Shown here one piece after another: positions 9,241 to 19,021 of a stretch of DNA of 64,000 nt. The stretch lies in contig NZ_CP007588.1 in assembly GCF_000732905.1 (NCBI RefSeq), positions 558,001 to 622,000 of the forward strand, given 5' to 3'. Source of the DNA: Weissella tructae (GTDB taxonomy: Bacteria; Bacillota; Bacilli; Lactobacillales; Lactobacillaceae). A program made the position numbers and the translations under genes. Below the pieces are notes generated by a model. The model saw only the letters and a list, made by a program, of their open reading frames with translations, made no database searches and had not been told where the DNA came from. Position 1 is the first letter of the stretch. Each line of letters opens with the position of its first letter.

Positions 9241-9951
9241 ATGACAAAAGTATTAGTTGTTGATGATGAACCAGCATTGGTAACACTCGCAACCTATAAT
9301 CTAGAGCAGGCCGGTTATACAGTAATTACCGCTAATGATGGTCGAAATCTAGTAGAAACTATTAAAACTGAACAAATTGACCTAGTCTTGTTAGACGTCA
9401 TGTTGCCATATAAAAGTGGTATTGAATTGCTACGTGAAATTCGCGCTGAGAAACTAACATTACCAGTGATATTAATTACGGCCTTAGACGCAGAAGTCGA
9501 CAAAATCGTTGGGCTTGAAATGGGCGCAGACGACTATGTTACGAAACCGTTTAGTCCACGTGAACTACTTGCGCGTATTAAAGCTGTTATGCGTCGTTTT
9601 GATGTAAGTCAAGAACAACAAGGCACAACTGACAACACGCAAGCATTTGGTTCATTAGCCATCAATTATGATCATCGATCAGCAACCAAGCATGGTGAAC
9701 ATGTTAAATTAACACCTAAAGAGTATGAATTACTGGTCTATTTAACAGCCAATGTTGGTCGTGTCCTGGAACGAGAAACAATTTTACATGGTGTCTGGGG
9801 ATATGACGCAGCTGGATCAGATACCCGTATGGTTGATATGCACATGTCACATTTACGCGATAAAATTGAAGACAATCCCAAGCAACCAGAATACTTAAGA
9901 ACAGTTCGTGGTATGGGATATCGCTTTGATTTACCTCATGTAACAAAGTAG
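9241..9951 (+). CDS. phoP: OmpR-family response regulator, PhoP-like
   Basis: A 236-residue response regulator. The receiver domain has acidic residues Asp8/Asp9, the phospho-acceptor Asp52 (LLDVMLP) and Lys102 (VTKPF). The C-terminal winged helix (about 145-232) has the LTPKEYELL and RTVRGMGYRF segments. I chose ATG 9241, after GGGAGAG, over an in-frame ATG at 9199 because the 9241 product starts with the normal MTKVLVVDDE. With the adjacent kinase it forms a PhoPR-like pair. Phosphate control is the family precedent; no phosphate transporter genes are in the window. Confidence 0.9.
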   Translation: MTKVLVVDDEPALVTLATYNLEQAGYTVITANDGRNLVETIKTEQIDLVLLDVMLPYKSGIELLREIRAEKLTLPVILITALDAEVDKIVGLEMGADDYVTKPFSPRELLARIKAVMRRFDVSQEQQGTTDNTQAFGSLAINYDHRSATKHGEHVKLTPKEYELLVYLTANVGRVLERETILHGVWGYDAAGSDTRMVDMHMSHLRDKIEDNPKQPEYLRTVRGMGYRFDLPHVTK

Positions 9952-9961
9952 GGGGATACTG

Positions 9962-11335
9962 ATGAAAAAAAGTATCTATCATTTTATTAGCGCCTTTGTT
10001 GTCTTTATCTTTCTAAGTCTGATGATGGGCTATGTGTATGGACTATATAACAGAAACTTCCACTTTGATTGGGGTTACCTCGTGTTATCTGGTCTGATTA
10101 TTAGCACCTTGTTTTTAATGTGGAATGCGTGGTTACGTTATCAACGTTCACAACATTTGAATGTGTTTATTCAAAAACTACAAGCGATGCAAACCAATCA
10201 ATTCTCTATGGGTCAAATTTTATTACGCCCAGAAGAAGAATTTGCACCGTTAGCCAATGCGTTGAATGCGGTGCAACAAAGTAATCAGCAACGTCTTGCC
10301 ATGTTACACCAACAATCACAAAAATTAGCTGCATTAGTGAATAATATGCCCTTAGGTGTGTTGCGAATTAATGACCAAAAGCAAATCGTTGAAATTAATA
10401 GTCTTGCCTATCAATTACTTCATCTAGAACGTAGAAGAGCAGTTGGACAACCTTTTAACAATGTTTTTAAAGTGCATAAATTAGTTACGCTGGTGAATCA
10501 GTCACTAACTACAGAAACCGATTCTCGTGAGCGTATCGCCATTGATGATCACTTATTAGACGTTTCAGTCGTGCATTACCAAACGAATCCACGTGAACAA
10601 AATGTGTTAATTCTGTTGTATGATGTAACGGAATTAACACAGATGCAAGAAATGCAGGCTGACTTTTTAGTTAACGCGTCCCATGAACTACGAACGCCCT
10701 TAACAGCATTATCAGGCTTCACGGAAACGTTATTAGCTGGAGCTAAGGATGATCCAGAAATCACAACACAATTCCTAGAAATTATGCAGGGCGAAGTGAA
10801 CCGATTAATTACCTTAGCAGAAGATATTTTGACACTATCTCGAATTCCAAAAAATACGATTGAAGGGCATGCCATTTATCTAAAAGACTTGGTTGATGAT
10901 GTTTTGATGCAACAGTCAAAATTATCAGAAGATTATCAAGTCACTTGTCATAATAATGTTGCAGATGACGTTCTTGTTTGGCAAGATGAACAAGATTTAC
11001 GTCGAATTTTACTCAATTTAGTGGTAAATGCGGTAAAATATAATCGACAAGGCGGGGACGTCAACATATCAGCTACCCAAGAAACAGACTTGTTGATGTT
11101 ACGTGTCACTGATACAGGAATCGGTATTCCTAGTGACCAACAAACTCGTATCTGGGAACGCTTTTATCGTGTTGATGAATCGCGTAACCAAACGATTCCA
11201 GGGACGGGGTTAGGACTATCCATTGTCTCTGATATCGTTAAAAATCGTTTTGGAACTGTTGATTTAACGAGTCAAGTCGGGGTTGGGACCAAAATAACGG
11301 TCACATTACCAACATTAAAACAAAAGAATGAATAA
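9962..11335 (+). CDS. phoR: Sensor histidine kinase, PhoR-like
   Basis: A 457-residue membrane kinase. Two N-terminal hydrophobic helices (about 8-28 and 38-56) are followed by a PAS-like region (about 120-225), then the dimerisation domain with His241 in NASHELRTPL. The ATPase domain has the N box (NAVKY), DTGIGIP and GTGLGLSIV. The short extracytoplasmic loop and PAS domain match Gram-positive PhoR. It starts ten bases after phoP and is its evident partner. A weak hairpin overlapping the stop codon may end the unit. Confidence 0.92.
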   Translation: MKKSIYHFISAFVVFIFLSLMMGYVYGLYNRNFHFDWGYLVLSGLIISTLFLMWNAWLRYQRSQHLNVFIQKLQAMQTNQFSMGQILLRPEEEFAPLANALNAVQQSNQQRLAMLHQQSQKLAALVNNMPLGVLRINDQKQIVEINSLAYQLLHLERRRAVGQPFNNVFKVHKLVTLVNQSLTTETDSRERIAIDDHLLDVSVVHYQTNPREQNVLILLYDVTELTQMQEMQADFLVNASHELRTPLTALSGFTETLLAGAKDDPEITTQFLEIMQGEVNRLITLAEDILTLSRIPKNTIEGHAIYLKDLVDDVLMQQSKLSEDYQVTCHNNVADDVLVWQDEQDLRRILLNLVVNAVKYNRQGGDVNISATQETDLLMLRVTDTGIGIPSDQQTRIWERFYRVDESRNQTIPGTGLGLSIVSDIVKNRFGTVDLTSQVGVGTKITVTLPTLKQKNE

Positions 11336-11345
11336 TCATTCTTTT
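11324..11345 (+). terminator. Weak terminator overlapping the phoR stop
   Basis: AGAATGA-ATAA-TCATTCT followed by TTT. The stem is AT-rich and overlaps the last phoR codons, so some readthrough into udk is plausible. Confidence 0.45.
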
Positions 11346-11389
11346 ATATATAAACTAAACCTAAAATTTTAAGCAAAAGAGGCAAAAAC

Positions 11390-12034
11390 ATGACTAAGAA
11401 GCGTCCCGTATTGATTGGAGTAACCGGTGGTTCAGGATCAGGAAAGACAACTGTAAGTAACAAAATTTTTGAAAAGCTTGCTGGTGAATCAGTTACCATG
11501 ATTCCGCAAGATGCTTACTATAACGACCAATCACACATGACAATGGATGAACGTAAGGCTGTGAATTATGACCATCCTGATTCTTTTGACACAGCATTGT
11601 TGTCAGAACACTTGGAACAATTGTTGGCGGGTAATGCAATTGAACAACCAACTTACGATTACAAGGACTATAACCGTGCTGCTGAAACGGTAACTGTAGA
11701 ACCAACAGATGTTATCATCGTGGAAGGTGTGCTGTTATTCGTTGAACCTGCTGTCCGTGACTTGTTGGACATTAAGATCTATGTGGATACTGATGATGAT
11801 CTTCGTTTCATTCGTCGTATGCAACGTGACTTCGTGGAACGTGGACGTTCTACTGAATCAGTGGTTGCACAGTACCTAGAAACAGTTAAGCCTATGTATC
11901 ACCAATTCGTTGAACCAACTAAGCGCTATGCCAACATCATTTTGCCTGATGGTGGTGCAAACCTAGTTGGAATTGGGATGATTGAAGCACAAATTCGTGC
12001 TATTTTAGACGGACATGAACTAGAACAAAATTAA
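11390..12034 (+). CDS. udk: Uridine kinase
   Basis: A 214-residue cytoplasmic kinase that phosphorylates uridine and cytidine with ATP or GTP in pyrimidine salvage. The P-loop is GGSGSGKTT at residues 13-21. Further family landmarks are NYDHPDSFD, the PTYDYKDYNR substrate region and IVEGVLLF. The length is typical of Udk. AAGAGG precedes the ATG. Confidence 0.96.
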   Translation: MTKKRPVLIGVTGGSGSGKTTVSNKIFEKLAGESVTMIPQDAYYNDQSHMTMDERKAVNYDHPDSFDTALLSEHLEQLLAGNAIEQPTYDYKDYNRAAETVTVEPTDVIIVEGVLLFVEPAVRDLLDIKIYVDTDDDLRFIRRMQRDFVERGRSTESVVAQYLETVKPMYHQFVEPTKRYANIILPDGGANLVGIGMIEAQIRAILDGHELEQN

Positions 12035-12043
12035 TCACAATAT

Positions 12044-12086
12044 AAACCTCTGTGTAGATTGAAGAATCTTGGCAGGGGTTTATTTT
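12044..12086 (+). terminator. Intrinsic terminator after udk
   Basis: Outer stem AAACCTCTG with CAGGGGTTT and inner stem AGATT with AATCT, followed by ATTTT. Confidence 0.65.
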
Positions 12087-12252
12087 GATCGTATAAGTTG
12101 ATTTAGAATAGGAAAAAAGAGTGGTTTTGATTGCATCTTGAAAAATAATGATTAATTTATCAGGAAGTTTATAGAAAAAATAGCTATATACCAACTAACA
12201 ACGCGCTTTTATGTTATTCTAGATATAAGTAAAGATACACAAGGAGACACAT

Positions 12253-12894
12253 ATGTTGATTGCAACTTATAACCAAGCTGGTATGGGGAATGTCTTGATG
12301 CTATTGACAGCACAAGCAAATGGTTCTGTTACCGCTGAACAACACGGTGACGTCGTTCGTTTGATTGATGCCCAAAACCAAGTCGTTGGATTCAATATCT
12401 TAAACGCTACAGAACATTTACAAGACTTAGCAGGTGCCGGACAAGTTCATTTGTCAGCAAGCCAAGTTGAAACATTAAACACATTGATTCAAGCAAATGA
12501 TTTTTCAGATGAATTAGTGGCTGATACAGATCCAAAGTTTGTTGTTGGGTATGTAGATAGCGTTACAACACATCCTGATTCTGATCATTTGCAAATTACG
12601 GACACACTTGTTGGTAATGATGAACATGTACAAATCGTATCTGGTTCACCAAACATGAAGGCCGGAATTACTGTTGTTGTTGCAAAAGTGGGAGCCATGA
12701 TGCCTTCTGGTCTTATTATTTGGCCTGGGGAACTTCGTGGAGAAGCATCTAATGGGATGATCGTTTCAGGACGAGAACTTGGATTGCCGAATGCACCACA
12801 ACAACCAGGTGCAATGATTTTACCAGATAATTTTGCACCAATCGGGACACCATTTGATCGTGAATCAGATGAAGCCCAAGCAATTTTTGACTAA
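12253..12894 (+). CDS. ytpR: YtpR family tRNA-binding domain protein
   Basis: A 213-residue protein with an N-terminal DUF4479-like region (about 1-85) and a C-terminal OB-fold tRNA-binding domain (about 95-200, starting FVVGYVDSVTTHPDSDHL and including GSPNMKAG). The domain resembles the N-terminal tRNA-binding domain of PheT, but there is no synthetase catalytic part. The biological role of YtpR is not settled. A good AAGGAG precedes the ATG. A hypothetical gene follows after 19 bases and is probably cotranscribed. Confidence 0.92.
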   Translation: MLIATYNQAGMGNVLMLLTAQANGSVTAEQHGDVVRLIDAQNQVVGFNILNATEHLQDLAGAGQVHLSASQVETLNTLIQANDFSDELVADTDPKFVVGYVDSVTTHPDSDHLQITDTLVGNDEHVQIVSGSPNMKAGITVVVAKVGAMMPSGLIIWPGELRGEASNGMIVSGRELGLPNAPQQPGAMILPDNFAPIGTPFDRESDEAQAIFD

Positions 12895-12913
12895 GCAGAT
12901 AGGGAGAAAGCGT

Positions 12914-13432
12914 ATGGCTGAACAACGACCAATTGTCTACTTTCAGCGACTAATGGGGAACTACGATCGACAAGTTGCGGAAATTATGAAGGCAAAGCGT
13001 GAATACCTAGTATTTGCGGATGATGAAGAAATCATTGAAGAAGCGCCGGTAGTAATGTCCGAACCTGTCATTGTAGAAGTATTAGTACCAAAGCAAATGG
13101 CAACGCCATTTAAGACACCAACAATTGTTGAACTTAATGCGCCACTTGATGAGGCTGAAGTTTTGGATACAGAAATGTCTGTTACTGAAGCAGAAGATAT
13201 GCATCAAGACATGATGGAACAACCCGTGGTTGAACCAATTGTCATGACGCCAACTCATCATGAGGAACCAAAAGCTGTTTCAACAAGCATGCCGGAAGCA
13301 ACACCAAAGGTAGAAGAGAAAAAGGTTGAAGAAACACCTAAAGCCAAGCCTATGACAGGTTTGGGATTGAACCTGGATTCTATCTTTAATGAAGAATTTT
13401 CGGCTGAACAAACAGGATATTTTGGTAAATAA
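12914..13432 (+). CDS. Hypothetical acidic protein, low complexity
   Basis: A 172-residue protein I cannot assign. Residues 1-40 (MAEQRPIVYFQRLMGNYDRQ at the start) look ordered. The middle is rich in Glu, Pro, Val and Thr and is probably disordered. The C terminus GLGLNLDSIFNEEFS is a compact motif that could be a docking peptide. There is no signal peptide or membrane segment. The start is set by GGGAGAAAG before ATG 12914; an in-frame ATG at 12833 would lie inside ytpR. It lies between ytpR and murC. Confidence 0.8.
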   Translation: MAEQRPIVYFQRLMGNYDRQVAEIMKAKREYLVFADDEEIIEEAPVVMSEPVIVEVLVPKQMATPFKTPTIVELNAPLDEAEVLDTEMSVTEAEDMHQDMMEQPVVEPIVMTPTHHEEPKAVSTSMPEATPKVEEKKVEETPKAKPMTGLGLNLDSIFNEEFSAEQTGYFGK

Positions 13433-13433
13433 G

Positions 13434-13461
13434 AAAAAGACTAGGTAACTAGTCTTTTTTT
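13434..13461 (+). terminator. Intrinsic terminator after the ytpR unit
   Basis: AAAAAGACTAG-GTAA-CTAGTC followed by seven T. Confidence 0.9.
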
Positions 13462-13514
13462 GTACGGAACAGCTTTTAAATGTTTATTAAAGGGTAATCA
13501 TTACGCTCTTTTTT

Positions 13515-13523
13515 TGCTAAAAT
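13515..13523 (+). promoter_or_regulatory. Extended -10 promoter of murC
   Basis: TGC directly followed by TAAAAT (13518-13523), about 44 bases before the murC ATG. Confidence 0.55.
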
Positions 13524-13566
13524 AGACATTACACGCATCACGAATTATAAATAGTGGAGAAAAATC

Positions 13567-14907
13567 ATGAACAAAGAAACAATGTACTATTTTATTGGGA
13601 TTAAAGGATCAGGAATGAGCTCACTTGCTCGTATCTTGCATGATCAAGGATACCAAGTATCAGGTTCAGACATCGATGAATACACATTTACACAAAAGCC
13701 ATTAGAAGAGGCGGGCATTGCTATTAAGTCATTTAATCCTGCTAACATTGAAGCTGGGATGACTGTTATTCGTGGAAACGCGTTTGAAGATGACCATATT
13801 GAAGTTGCGGCTGCGCTGGCACTAGGTGATGACATTACTTTGATGACATACCCTGAAGTTGTACAATCATTGATTGCACAATGCACTTCAATTGGAGTAG
13901 CCGGAGCACACGGTAAGACATCAACAACTGGATTATTGGCCCACGTACTGTCAGGAATCGCTCCGACATCATACTTGATTGGTGATGGAAGTGGTCGTGG
14001 TGTTCCAGATGCACGTTTCTTTGCTTTTGAAGCAGATGAATACCGTCGTCACTTTGAAGACTACCGCCCAGACTATGCCATTATGACAAACATTGACTTT
14101 GATCACCCTGACTACTTCTCAGGAATTGAAGATGTTCGTGCGGCATTCACTGATTTTGGAAATCATGTTAAGAAGGCTATTTTTGCTTGGGGAGACGATC
14201 CACATTTGCGTGAACTAGCCATTGATACACCAATGTATTTCTATGGAACAAACCCAGAAACAGATGACTTCTATGCGACAAACATTCGTCGTTCAACAAC
14301 TGGGTCATCATTTGATGCATACTACCGTGGTGAATTCTTAGGTAGTTACGAAGTGCCATTGTTTGGACAACACGGTGTGTTGAACTCATTGGCAGTGGTC
14401 GCCGTGGGTCATTTTGAAAAGATGGATCCTGAATTAGTTAAGCAAGAATTAGCGTCTTTTAAGGGTGTTAAGCGCCGCTTTACGGAAAAGCAAATTGGCC
14501 CCGTAACCGTCATTGATGATTACGCACACCACCCATCAGAAATCAAAGCAACAATTGACGCTGCTCGTCAAAAGTATCCTGATCGTAAGATTGTGTCAGT
14601 CTTCCAACCACACACATTCAGTCGCACAATTGCATACCAAAGTGAATTTGCGGAAACACTAGACTTATCAGATGATGTTTACCTAACAGAAATTTTTGCC
14701 TCTGCACGTGAAGAACGCGGAGATATTCAATCTCAAGACTTAGGTGACAAGATTAGTAAGTTCCGTGGTATCGTATCTCCAGAACATGTTTCTCCATTGT
14801 TGAAGCACGAAGATGGTGTCTTTGTCTTCATGGGAGCGGGGGACTTGCAAAACACTGAATTTGCGTTTGAAAAGTTACTAGCTAACACACAAAATAATTT
14901 ACAATAG
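13567..14907 (+). CDS. murC: UDP-N-acetylmuramate--L-alanine ligase MurC
   Basis: A 446-residue cytoplasmic ligase that adds L-Ala to UDP-MurNAc, the first peptide step of peptidoglycan synthesis. The N-terminal Rossmann motif is GIKGSGMSS (12-20). The ATP-binding loop is [10 protein letters not shown] and the central domain has [11 protein letters not shown]. The C-terminal ligase domain has [10 protein letters not shown] and FQPHTFSRT. All Mur ligase landmarks are present and the length is normal. It is a single-gene unit behind its own extended -10 promoter. Confidence 0.98.
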   Translation: MNKETMYYFIGIKGSGMSSLARILHDQGYQVSGSDIDEYTFTQKPLEEAGIAIKSFNPANIEAGMTVIRGNAFEDDHIEVAAALALGDDITLMTYPEVVQSLIAQCTSIGVAGAHGKTSTTGLLAHVLSGIAPTSYLIGDGSGRGVPDARFFAFEADEYRRHFEDYRPDYAIMTNIDFDHPDYFSGIEDVRAAFTDFGNHVKKAIFAWGDDPHLRELAIDTPMYFYGTNPETDDFYATNIRRSTTGSSFDAYYRGEFLGSYEVPLFGQHGVLNSLAVVAVGHFEKMDPELVKQELASFKGVKRRFTEKQIGPVTVIDDYAHHPSEIKATIDAARQKYPDRKIVSVFQPHTFSRTIAYQSEFAETLDLSDDVYLTEIFASAREERGDIQSQDLGDKISKFRGIVSPEHVSPLLKHEDGVFVFMGAGDLQNTEFAFEKLLANTQNNLQ

Positions 14908-14934
14908 TTAAATTTGTGTTTTAACTAAGTTTCA

Positions 14935-14954
14935 CTTGCTATACTATTAGCAAG
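14935..14954 (+). promoter_or_regulatory. Inverted repeat over the -10 of the BI-1 gene
   Basis: CTTGCTA (14935-14941) and TAGCAAG (14948-14954) form a perfect 7-bp inverted repeat. The likely -10 hexamer TATACT (14940-14945) lies inside it. This is the geometry of a repressor operator. Confidence 0.4.
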
Positions 14955-14981
14955 AATTTGAATAGAAGTGAGGAATAATAT

Positions 14982-15686
14982 ATGGATAATTATGAAAACC
15001 CACGCGTTGTTAATCAAGACAGTGCGGGTCTAAATGCCTTCTTCCGTAAGGTATACACATACATGGGATTAGCGTTGTTAGTTACTTTTGTGACAGCCTA
15101 CATTGGTGTGACTGTTTTCCCACGTCAAATCGCAACAATCTTTAGTAGTCCAGCATCATCATTGGTAATGCTAGCTATCATGGTTGGGTTTGTGTTCTTG
15201 TTTAGTCGTAAAGTTATGACTAATCCAGGTGCCGCCTTTGGAATGTTGATGGGATTTGCCGTATTGAATGGTGCGACATTTGCCGTTATCGGAATGACTG
15301 TGGAAATGCCAACAATCATTTTTGCATTCTTGACAACAGTATTCTTGTTTGCTGGAATGGCTGCTTATGGTTTCTTAACAAAGAAGTCAATGGCATCATG
15401 GGGAAGCATTTTGTTCGGAGCAGTTATTGCTTTGATTATTGCGAACATCATTAACTTGTTCTTCTTTAACCAAACAATGTACCTTTTGGTATCAGTAATT
15501 GGTGTTGTCGTATTCGCGTTATACACAGCTTACGACATGAACATGTTGAAGAAGATGTATTATGAATATGGTAATGTTGATGCACGTACAACACAAGGAT
15601 TAGCCGTTTCTGGTGCTTTGTCATTGTACATGGATTTCATTAACCTATTCATCTACTTGATTCGTTTGTTCTCAAGTCGCGATTAA
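14982..15686 (+). CDS. Bax inhibitor-1/YccA family membrane protein
   Basis: A 234-residue protein with seven hydrophobic segments, typical of the BI-1 family (YccA in E. coli, YetJ in B. subtilis). The late AYDMNML stretch and the hydrophobic C-terminal helix fit the family pattern of Asp-containing TM6-TM7. Family members act as calcium leak channels or interact with FtsH; the role here is inferred only. GTGAGG-like pairing precedes the ATG and a terminator follows. Confidence 0.92.
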   Translation: MDNYENPRVVNQDSAGLNAFFRKVYTYMGLALLVTFVTAYIGVTVFPRQIATIFSSPASSLVMLAIMVGFVFLFSRKVMTNPGAAFGMLMGFAVLNGATFAVIGMTVEMPTIIFAFLTTVFLFAGMAAYGFLTKKSMASWGSILFGAVIALIIANIINLFFFNQTMYLLVSVIGVVVFALYTAYDMNMLKKMYYEYGNVDARTTQGLAVSGALSLYMDFINLFIYLIRLFSSRD

Positions 15687-15725
15687 AATCATCTAAATTA
15701 AGTAAACGAGATATTCTCGTGACCT

Positions 15726-15760
15726 AACCACTGAAGTATTCAACCTTCAGTGGTTTTTTT
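15726..15760 (+). terminator. Intrinsic terminator after the BI-1 gene
   Basis: ACCACTGAAG pairs with CTTCAGTGGT, followed by T7. Confidence 0.92.
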
Positions 15761-15841
15761 ATACCTTTTTATGAAAATCAGGAAATAGATGGGATTGTGT
15801 TAATGCAAATGGTCTTTTTTCGTTAAGCGAGTCGGGTTTTC

Positions 15842-15850
15842 TGTTATGAT
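15842..15850 (+). promoter_or_regulatory. Extended -10 promoter of polA
   Basis: TGT followed by TATGAT (15845-15850). It overlaps the in-frame ATG at 15846, which argues that translation begins further down, at 15897. Confidence 0.5.
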
Positions 15851-15896
15851 GGAAGTACCTAATAAAACTGATGTTAACATCAAGAAAGAGTGTATT

Positions 15897-18581
15897 ATGG
15901 CTAAACCAACCTTATTATTAATTGATGGAAATTCACTCGCATTCCGCGCATATTTTGCGTTGATTAATCAAGTTGAACGATTTGTCAGCCATACAGGGCT
16001 ACACACAAACGCTTTGGTCGGATTCAATAACTTACTAGACGGAATTGTTGATCCATTCCAACCAGATTTAGCTTTAGTTGCGTGGGACAAAGGAAAGACG
16101 ACTTTCCGTACTGAAAAGCTTGAATCATACAAAGGTACACGTGATTCAACGCCTACTGAATTAAGTGAACAATTCCCATATCTTCGTGAATTAGTTGAAT
16201 TACATGGTATCAAAAGCTATGAATTGGCTAATTACGAAGCCGACGATATTATCGGAACAACTGCTCGTATGGGAGAGGCCGCGGGTTACCATGTCACGAT
16301 TGTGACGGGGGACCGAGATTTAACGCAGTTAGTAACTGATAACTGTACTGTTTGGGTGACTAAAAAGGGAATTACTGAAATTGAAAAGTATGATCCTGCA
16401 CTAATCGCGGAAACATTTGATGGTTTAACAGCTGCCCAAATTATTGAACTTAAGGGACTACAAGGGGATACTTCCGACAATTATCCTGGTATCGCCGGAA
16501 TCGGTCCTAAGACAGCAATCAAATTAATGAAACAATTTAATACGATTCCTGAAATGTACGAACGCTTAGATGAATTAAAGCCTTCAAAGCAAAAAGAGAA
16601 GTTGATTGCTGGAGAGGCCGATGCCTTTTTGTCTCGCGAGCTAGCAACAATTTTGACAGATGCGCCCGTGGATTATGCACTAGAAGATTTGGCATATCGC
16701 GGACCTGATTACGTAAACATTGTGCCATTCTATGAACAACTAGATTTCAAACAACAATTAGCCAAGTTAGCTAGTCAAGGATACGTTGGGAATCAAGCAG
16801 ACGGACAAACACCTAGTACGCAAAAGATTGCTTATACAGAATTAACACATGACAACCTGGCAGATTTAAAGAAACTAACCCAGACAATTAGTGTTTTTGT
16901 TGAATTAGATGACGCTAACTATCACACTGCTGCGCCAGTTGGAATTGTGCTAGGAAATGATGATCAAGGTTACTTTGTTACTCGTGATATTAATTTGCTA
17001 ATTGAATCACCAGAAGCACAAGCTGTATTAGGGAATGAGCATATTCACAAGAATGTCTTTAACGCTAAAGCGACAATGATTACCTTGAATCGCGTAGGGT
17101 TACCATTAGCTGGATTACAATATGACTTACAATTGATGTCATATTTGACAGACACAAATGATAATTCAAGTGACCTTGGGTTACTTGCACAACAACATGA
17201 TTACTATGGCCTACAACCTGATGCGGAAGTATATGGAACTGGTGCTAAGTTTGAAATTCCATTAGATGATGATATCTTCTTTAATCATTTGGCACAAAAA
17301 GCCCATGTGTTAGGATTTGTACCTGAGAAGCTAGCGGAAGATCTAAAATCACGCGAACAATTCGATCTATATCAAGAAATGGAATTACCATTAACAACTG
17401 TATTAGCCAAGATGGAAATGACAGGAATTAAGGTCGATAGTAATTTACTTCTTGAAATGGGTAGCAAGTTAGTCGAACGTTTAGCTGAATTAGAACAAAC
17501 AATTTACGCACAAGCTGGTCATGAATTCAATGTACAATCACCAAAGCAATTAGGTGTCGTATTGTTTGAAGAAATGGGTTACACACCACTTAAGAAAACC
17601 AAAACGGGTTATTCAACAAGTGTAGAAGTACTTGAACAAATGGGTGATGTCCCAATTGTTGCGTCAATTTTAGCGTACCGTCAAATTGCGAAGATTAAGT
17701 CAACGTACATTGATGGATTGTTACGCGTGATTCATGGATCTGATTCAAAGGTTCATACGCACTACGAACAAGCCCTAACACAGACAGGACGTTTGGCTTC
17801 AAATGATCCTAATCTGCAAAACATTCCTGTTCGTGTAGAAGAAGGTCGCCAAATCCGTCAAGCCTTTACGGCTAGTCATGAAGATTGGGTCATTATGACC
17901 TTTGACTACTCTCAAATTGAATTGCGTGTGCTGGCGGCCATTACTGGTGATGAAAACATGCAAGCCGCCTTTAAGAGTGGTGAAGACATTCACGCAGATA
18001 CTGCTCGTCGTGTCTTCGGTTTGAAGGAAGATCAACCAGTTGATTCTGACATGCGTCGTAAGGCAAAAGCCGTTAACTTTGGAATTGTTTATGGGATTTC
18101 TGACTTTGGTCTAGCTAAAAACATTGGCGTATCACGCTATGAAGCCAAAGATATGATTGAAAAGTACTTTGAACAATATCCAGGTATCAAGCGCTGGATG
18201 GATGAAATCATTACATTTGCTCAGGAAAATGGATATGTGGAAACGTTGGCTCATCGTCGTCGTTACTTACCAGATATTAAAGCTAAGAATTTCAATATTC
18301 GTAGTTTCGCTGAACGTACTGCGATGAATTCACCAATTCAAGGATCAGCGGCGGATATCATTAAGATTGCGATGTTGAATGTCCAAAAGGCACTTGATGA
18401 ACAAGGTCTACAAGCAAAAATGTTACTACAAGTGCATGACGAATTGATTTTCGAAGCACCACAAGACGAAGTCGAATTACTACACAAATTGATTCCTGAA
18501 GTAATGGATTCTGCAATGGCATTAAGTGTCCCATTGAAGGTCTCTTCACACGAGGGTTCAAGTTGGTATGATGCCAAGTAA
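15897..18581 (+). CDS. polA: DNA polymerase I
   Basis: An 894-residue repair and Okazaki-fragment polymerase. The N-terminal 5'-3' exonuclease domain (about 1-290) has DGNSLAFRAYFAL, NYEADDIIGT, TGDRDLTQL and GIAGIGPKTA. The middle 3'-5' exonuclease-like domain lacks a clear DxE catalytic motif (VFVELDDANY), as in other Firmicutes PolA, so proofreading is probably absent. The polymerase domain has FDYSQIELRV, the finger helix RRKAKAVNFGIVYG and QVHDELIFE. I chose ATG 15897, which gives MAKPTLLLIDGN with GAAAGAG upstream, over the ATG at 15846 that lies in the promoter. Confidence 0.97.
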   Translation: MAKPTLLLIDGNSLAFRAYFALINQVERFVSHTGLHTNALVGFNNLLDGIVDPFQPDLALVAWDKGKTTFRTEKLESYKGTRDSTPTELSEQFPYLRELVELHGIKSYELANYEADDIIGTTARMGEAAGYHVTIVTGDRDLTQLVTDNCTVWVTKKGITEIEKYDPALIAETFDGLTAAQIIELKGLQGDTSDNYPGIAGIGPKTAIKLMKQFNTIPEMYERLDELKPSKQKEKLIAGEADAFLSRELATILTDAPVDYALEDLAYRGPDYVNIVPFYEQLDFKQQLAKLASQGYVGNQADGQTPSTQKIAYTELTHDNLADLKKLTQTISVFVELDDANYHTAAPVGIVLGNDDQGYFVTRDINLLIESPEAQAVLGNEHIHKNVFNAKATMITLNRVGLPLAGLQYDLQLMSYLTDTNDNSSDLGLLAQQHDYYGLQPDAEVYGTGAKFEIPLDDDIFFNHLAQKAHVLGFVPEKLAEDLKSREQFDLYQEMELPLTTVLAKMEMTGIKVDSNLLLEMGSKLVERLAELEQTIYAQAGHEFNVQSPKQLGVVLFEEMGYTPLKKTKTGYSTSVEVLEQMGDVPIVASILAYRQIAKIKSTYIDGLLRVIHGSDSKVHTHYEQALTQTGRLASNDPNLQNIPVRVEEGRQIRQAFTASHEDWVIMTFDYSQIELRVLAAITGDENMQAAFKSGEDIHADTARRVFGLKEDQPVDSDMRRKAKAVNFGIVYGISDFGLAKNIGVSRYEAKDMIEKYFEQYPGIKRWMDEIITFAQENGYVETLAHRRRYLPDIKAKNFNIRSFAERTAMNSPIQGSAADIIKIAMLNVQKALDEQGLQAKMLLQVHDELIFEAPQDEVELLHKLIPEVMDSAMALSVPLKVSSHEGSSWYDAK

Positions 18582-18608
18582 TTCGTAGTAGCTACAACAA
18601 ATAACTAA

Positions 18609-18648
18609 AAGGAGACTAGTTGAATACCATTTCAGCTAGTCTCTTTTT
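18609..18648 (+). terminator. Intrinsic terminator after polA
   Basis: GAGACTAG pairs with CTAGTCTC, with an inner TGAA/TTCA helix, followed by five T. Confidence 0.85.
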
Positions 18649-18759
18649 GTATATTATTGATACTTGCACTTCTTTTTCATAAGCGTTAAACTGTAGGTGT
18701 ACCTAATTGGTATATCCGAATACACTCGACGTATTACACAAACAGGGGGGACAAGTATT

Positions 18760-18966
18760 ATGGCTTTGAACGATAAAGTAGATGGACTAAAAGATCAAGC
18801 AACTGGTAAGGTAAAGGAAGTTTCCGGCGCAGTAACTGGTGATACTAAGACTGAACTAGAAGGTAAAGCAGAAGGGTTGCTTGGAAAAGCAAAGGATGCC
18901 TTTGGCGACGTAAAAGATGCCGCATCTGATGCAGTAGACGATGTAAAAAAGAAATTTGATAAGTAA
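18760..18966 (+). CDS. CsbD family stress-response protein
   Basis: A 68-residue hydrophilic protein of the CsbD/YjbJ family. It contains the typical KDQATGKVKEVSGAVTGD and AEGLLGKAKDAFGD segments (about 10-55) and a Lys-rich tail. The family is induced by general stress in many bacteria and its biochemical role is unclear. ATG 18760 gives the normal family N terminus (MALNDKV); upstream in-frame codons from 18697 would add residues unlike the family. A terminator follows. Confidence 0.92.
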   Translation: MALNDKVDGLKDQATGKVKEVSGAVTGDTKTELEGKAEGLLGKAKDAFGDVKDAASDAVDDVKKKFDK

Positions 18967-18975
18967 TAGTTATCT

Positions 18976-19004
18976 AGCTAACGATTAAATCGTTGGCTTT
19001 TTTT
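18976..19004 (+). terminator. Intrinsic terminator after the csbD-like gene
   Basis: AGCTAACGAT pairs with ATCGTTGGCT, followed by seven T. Confidence 0.88.
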
Positions 19005-19021
19005 ATTAGAAAAATAATCAC

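Noticed and set aside
15846-15896. Upstream start for polA
   Set aside because: The ATG lies inside the TGT-TATGAT promoter element; the start at 15897 gives the family N terminus.
18697-18759. N-terminal extension of the CsbD-like protein
   Set aside because: It has no ribosome binding site and gives residues unlike the family; GGGGGGAC precedes the chosen start.
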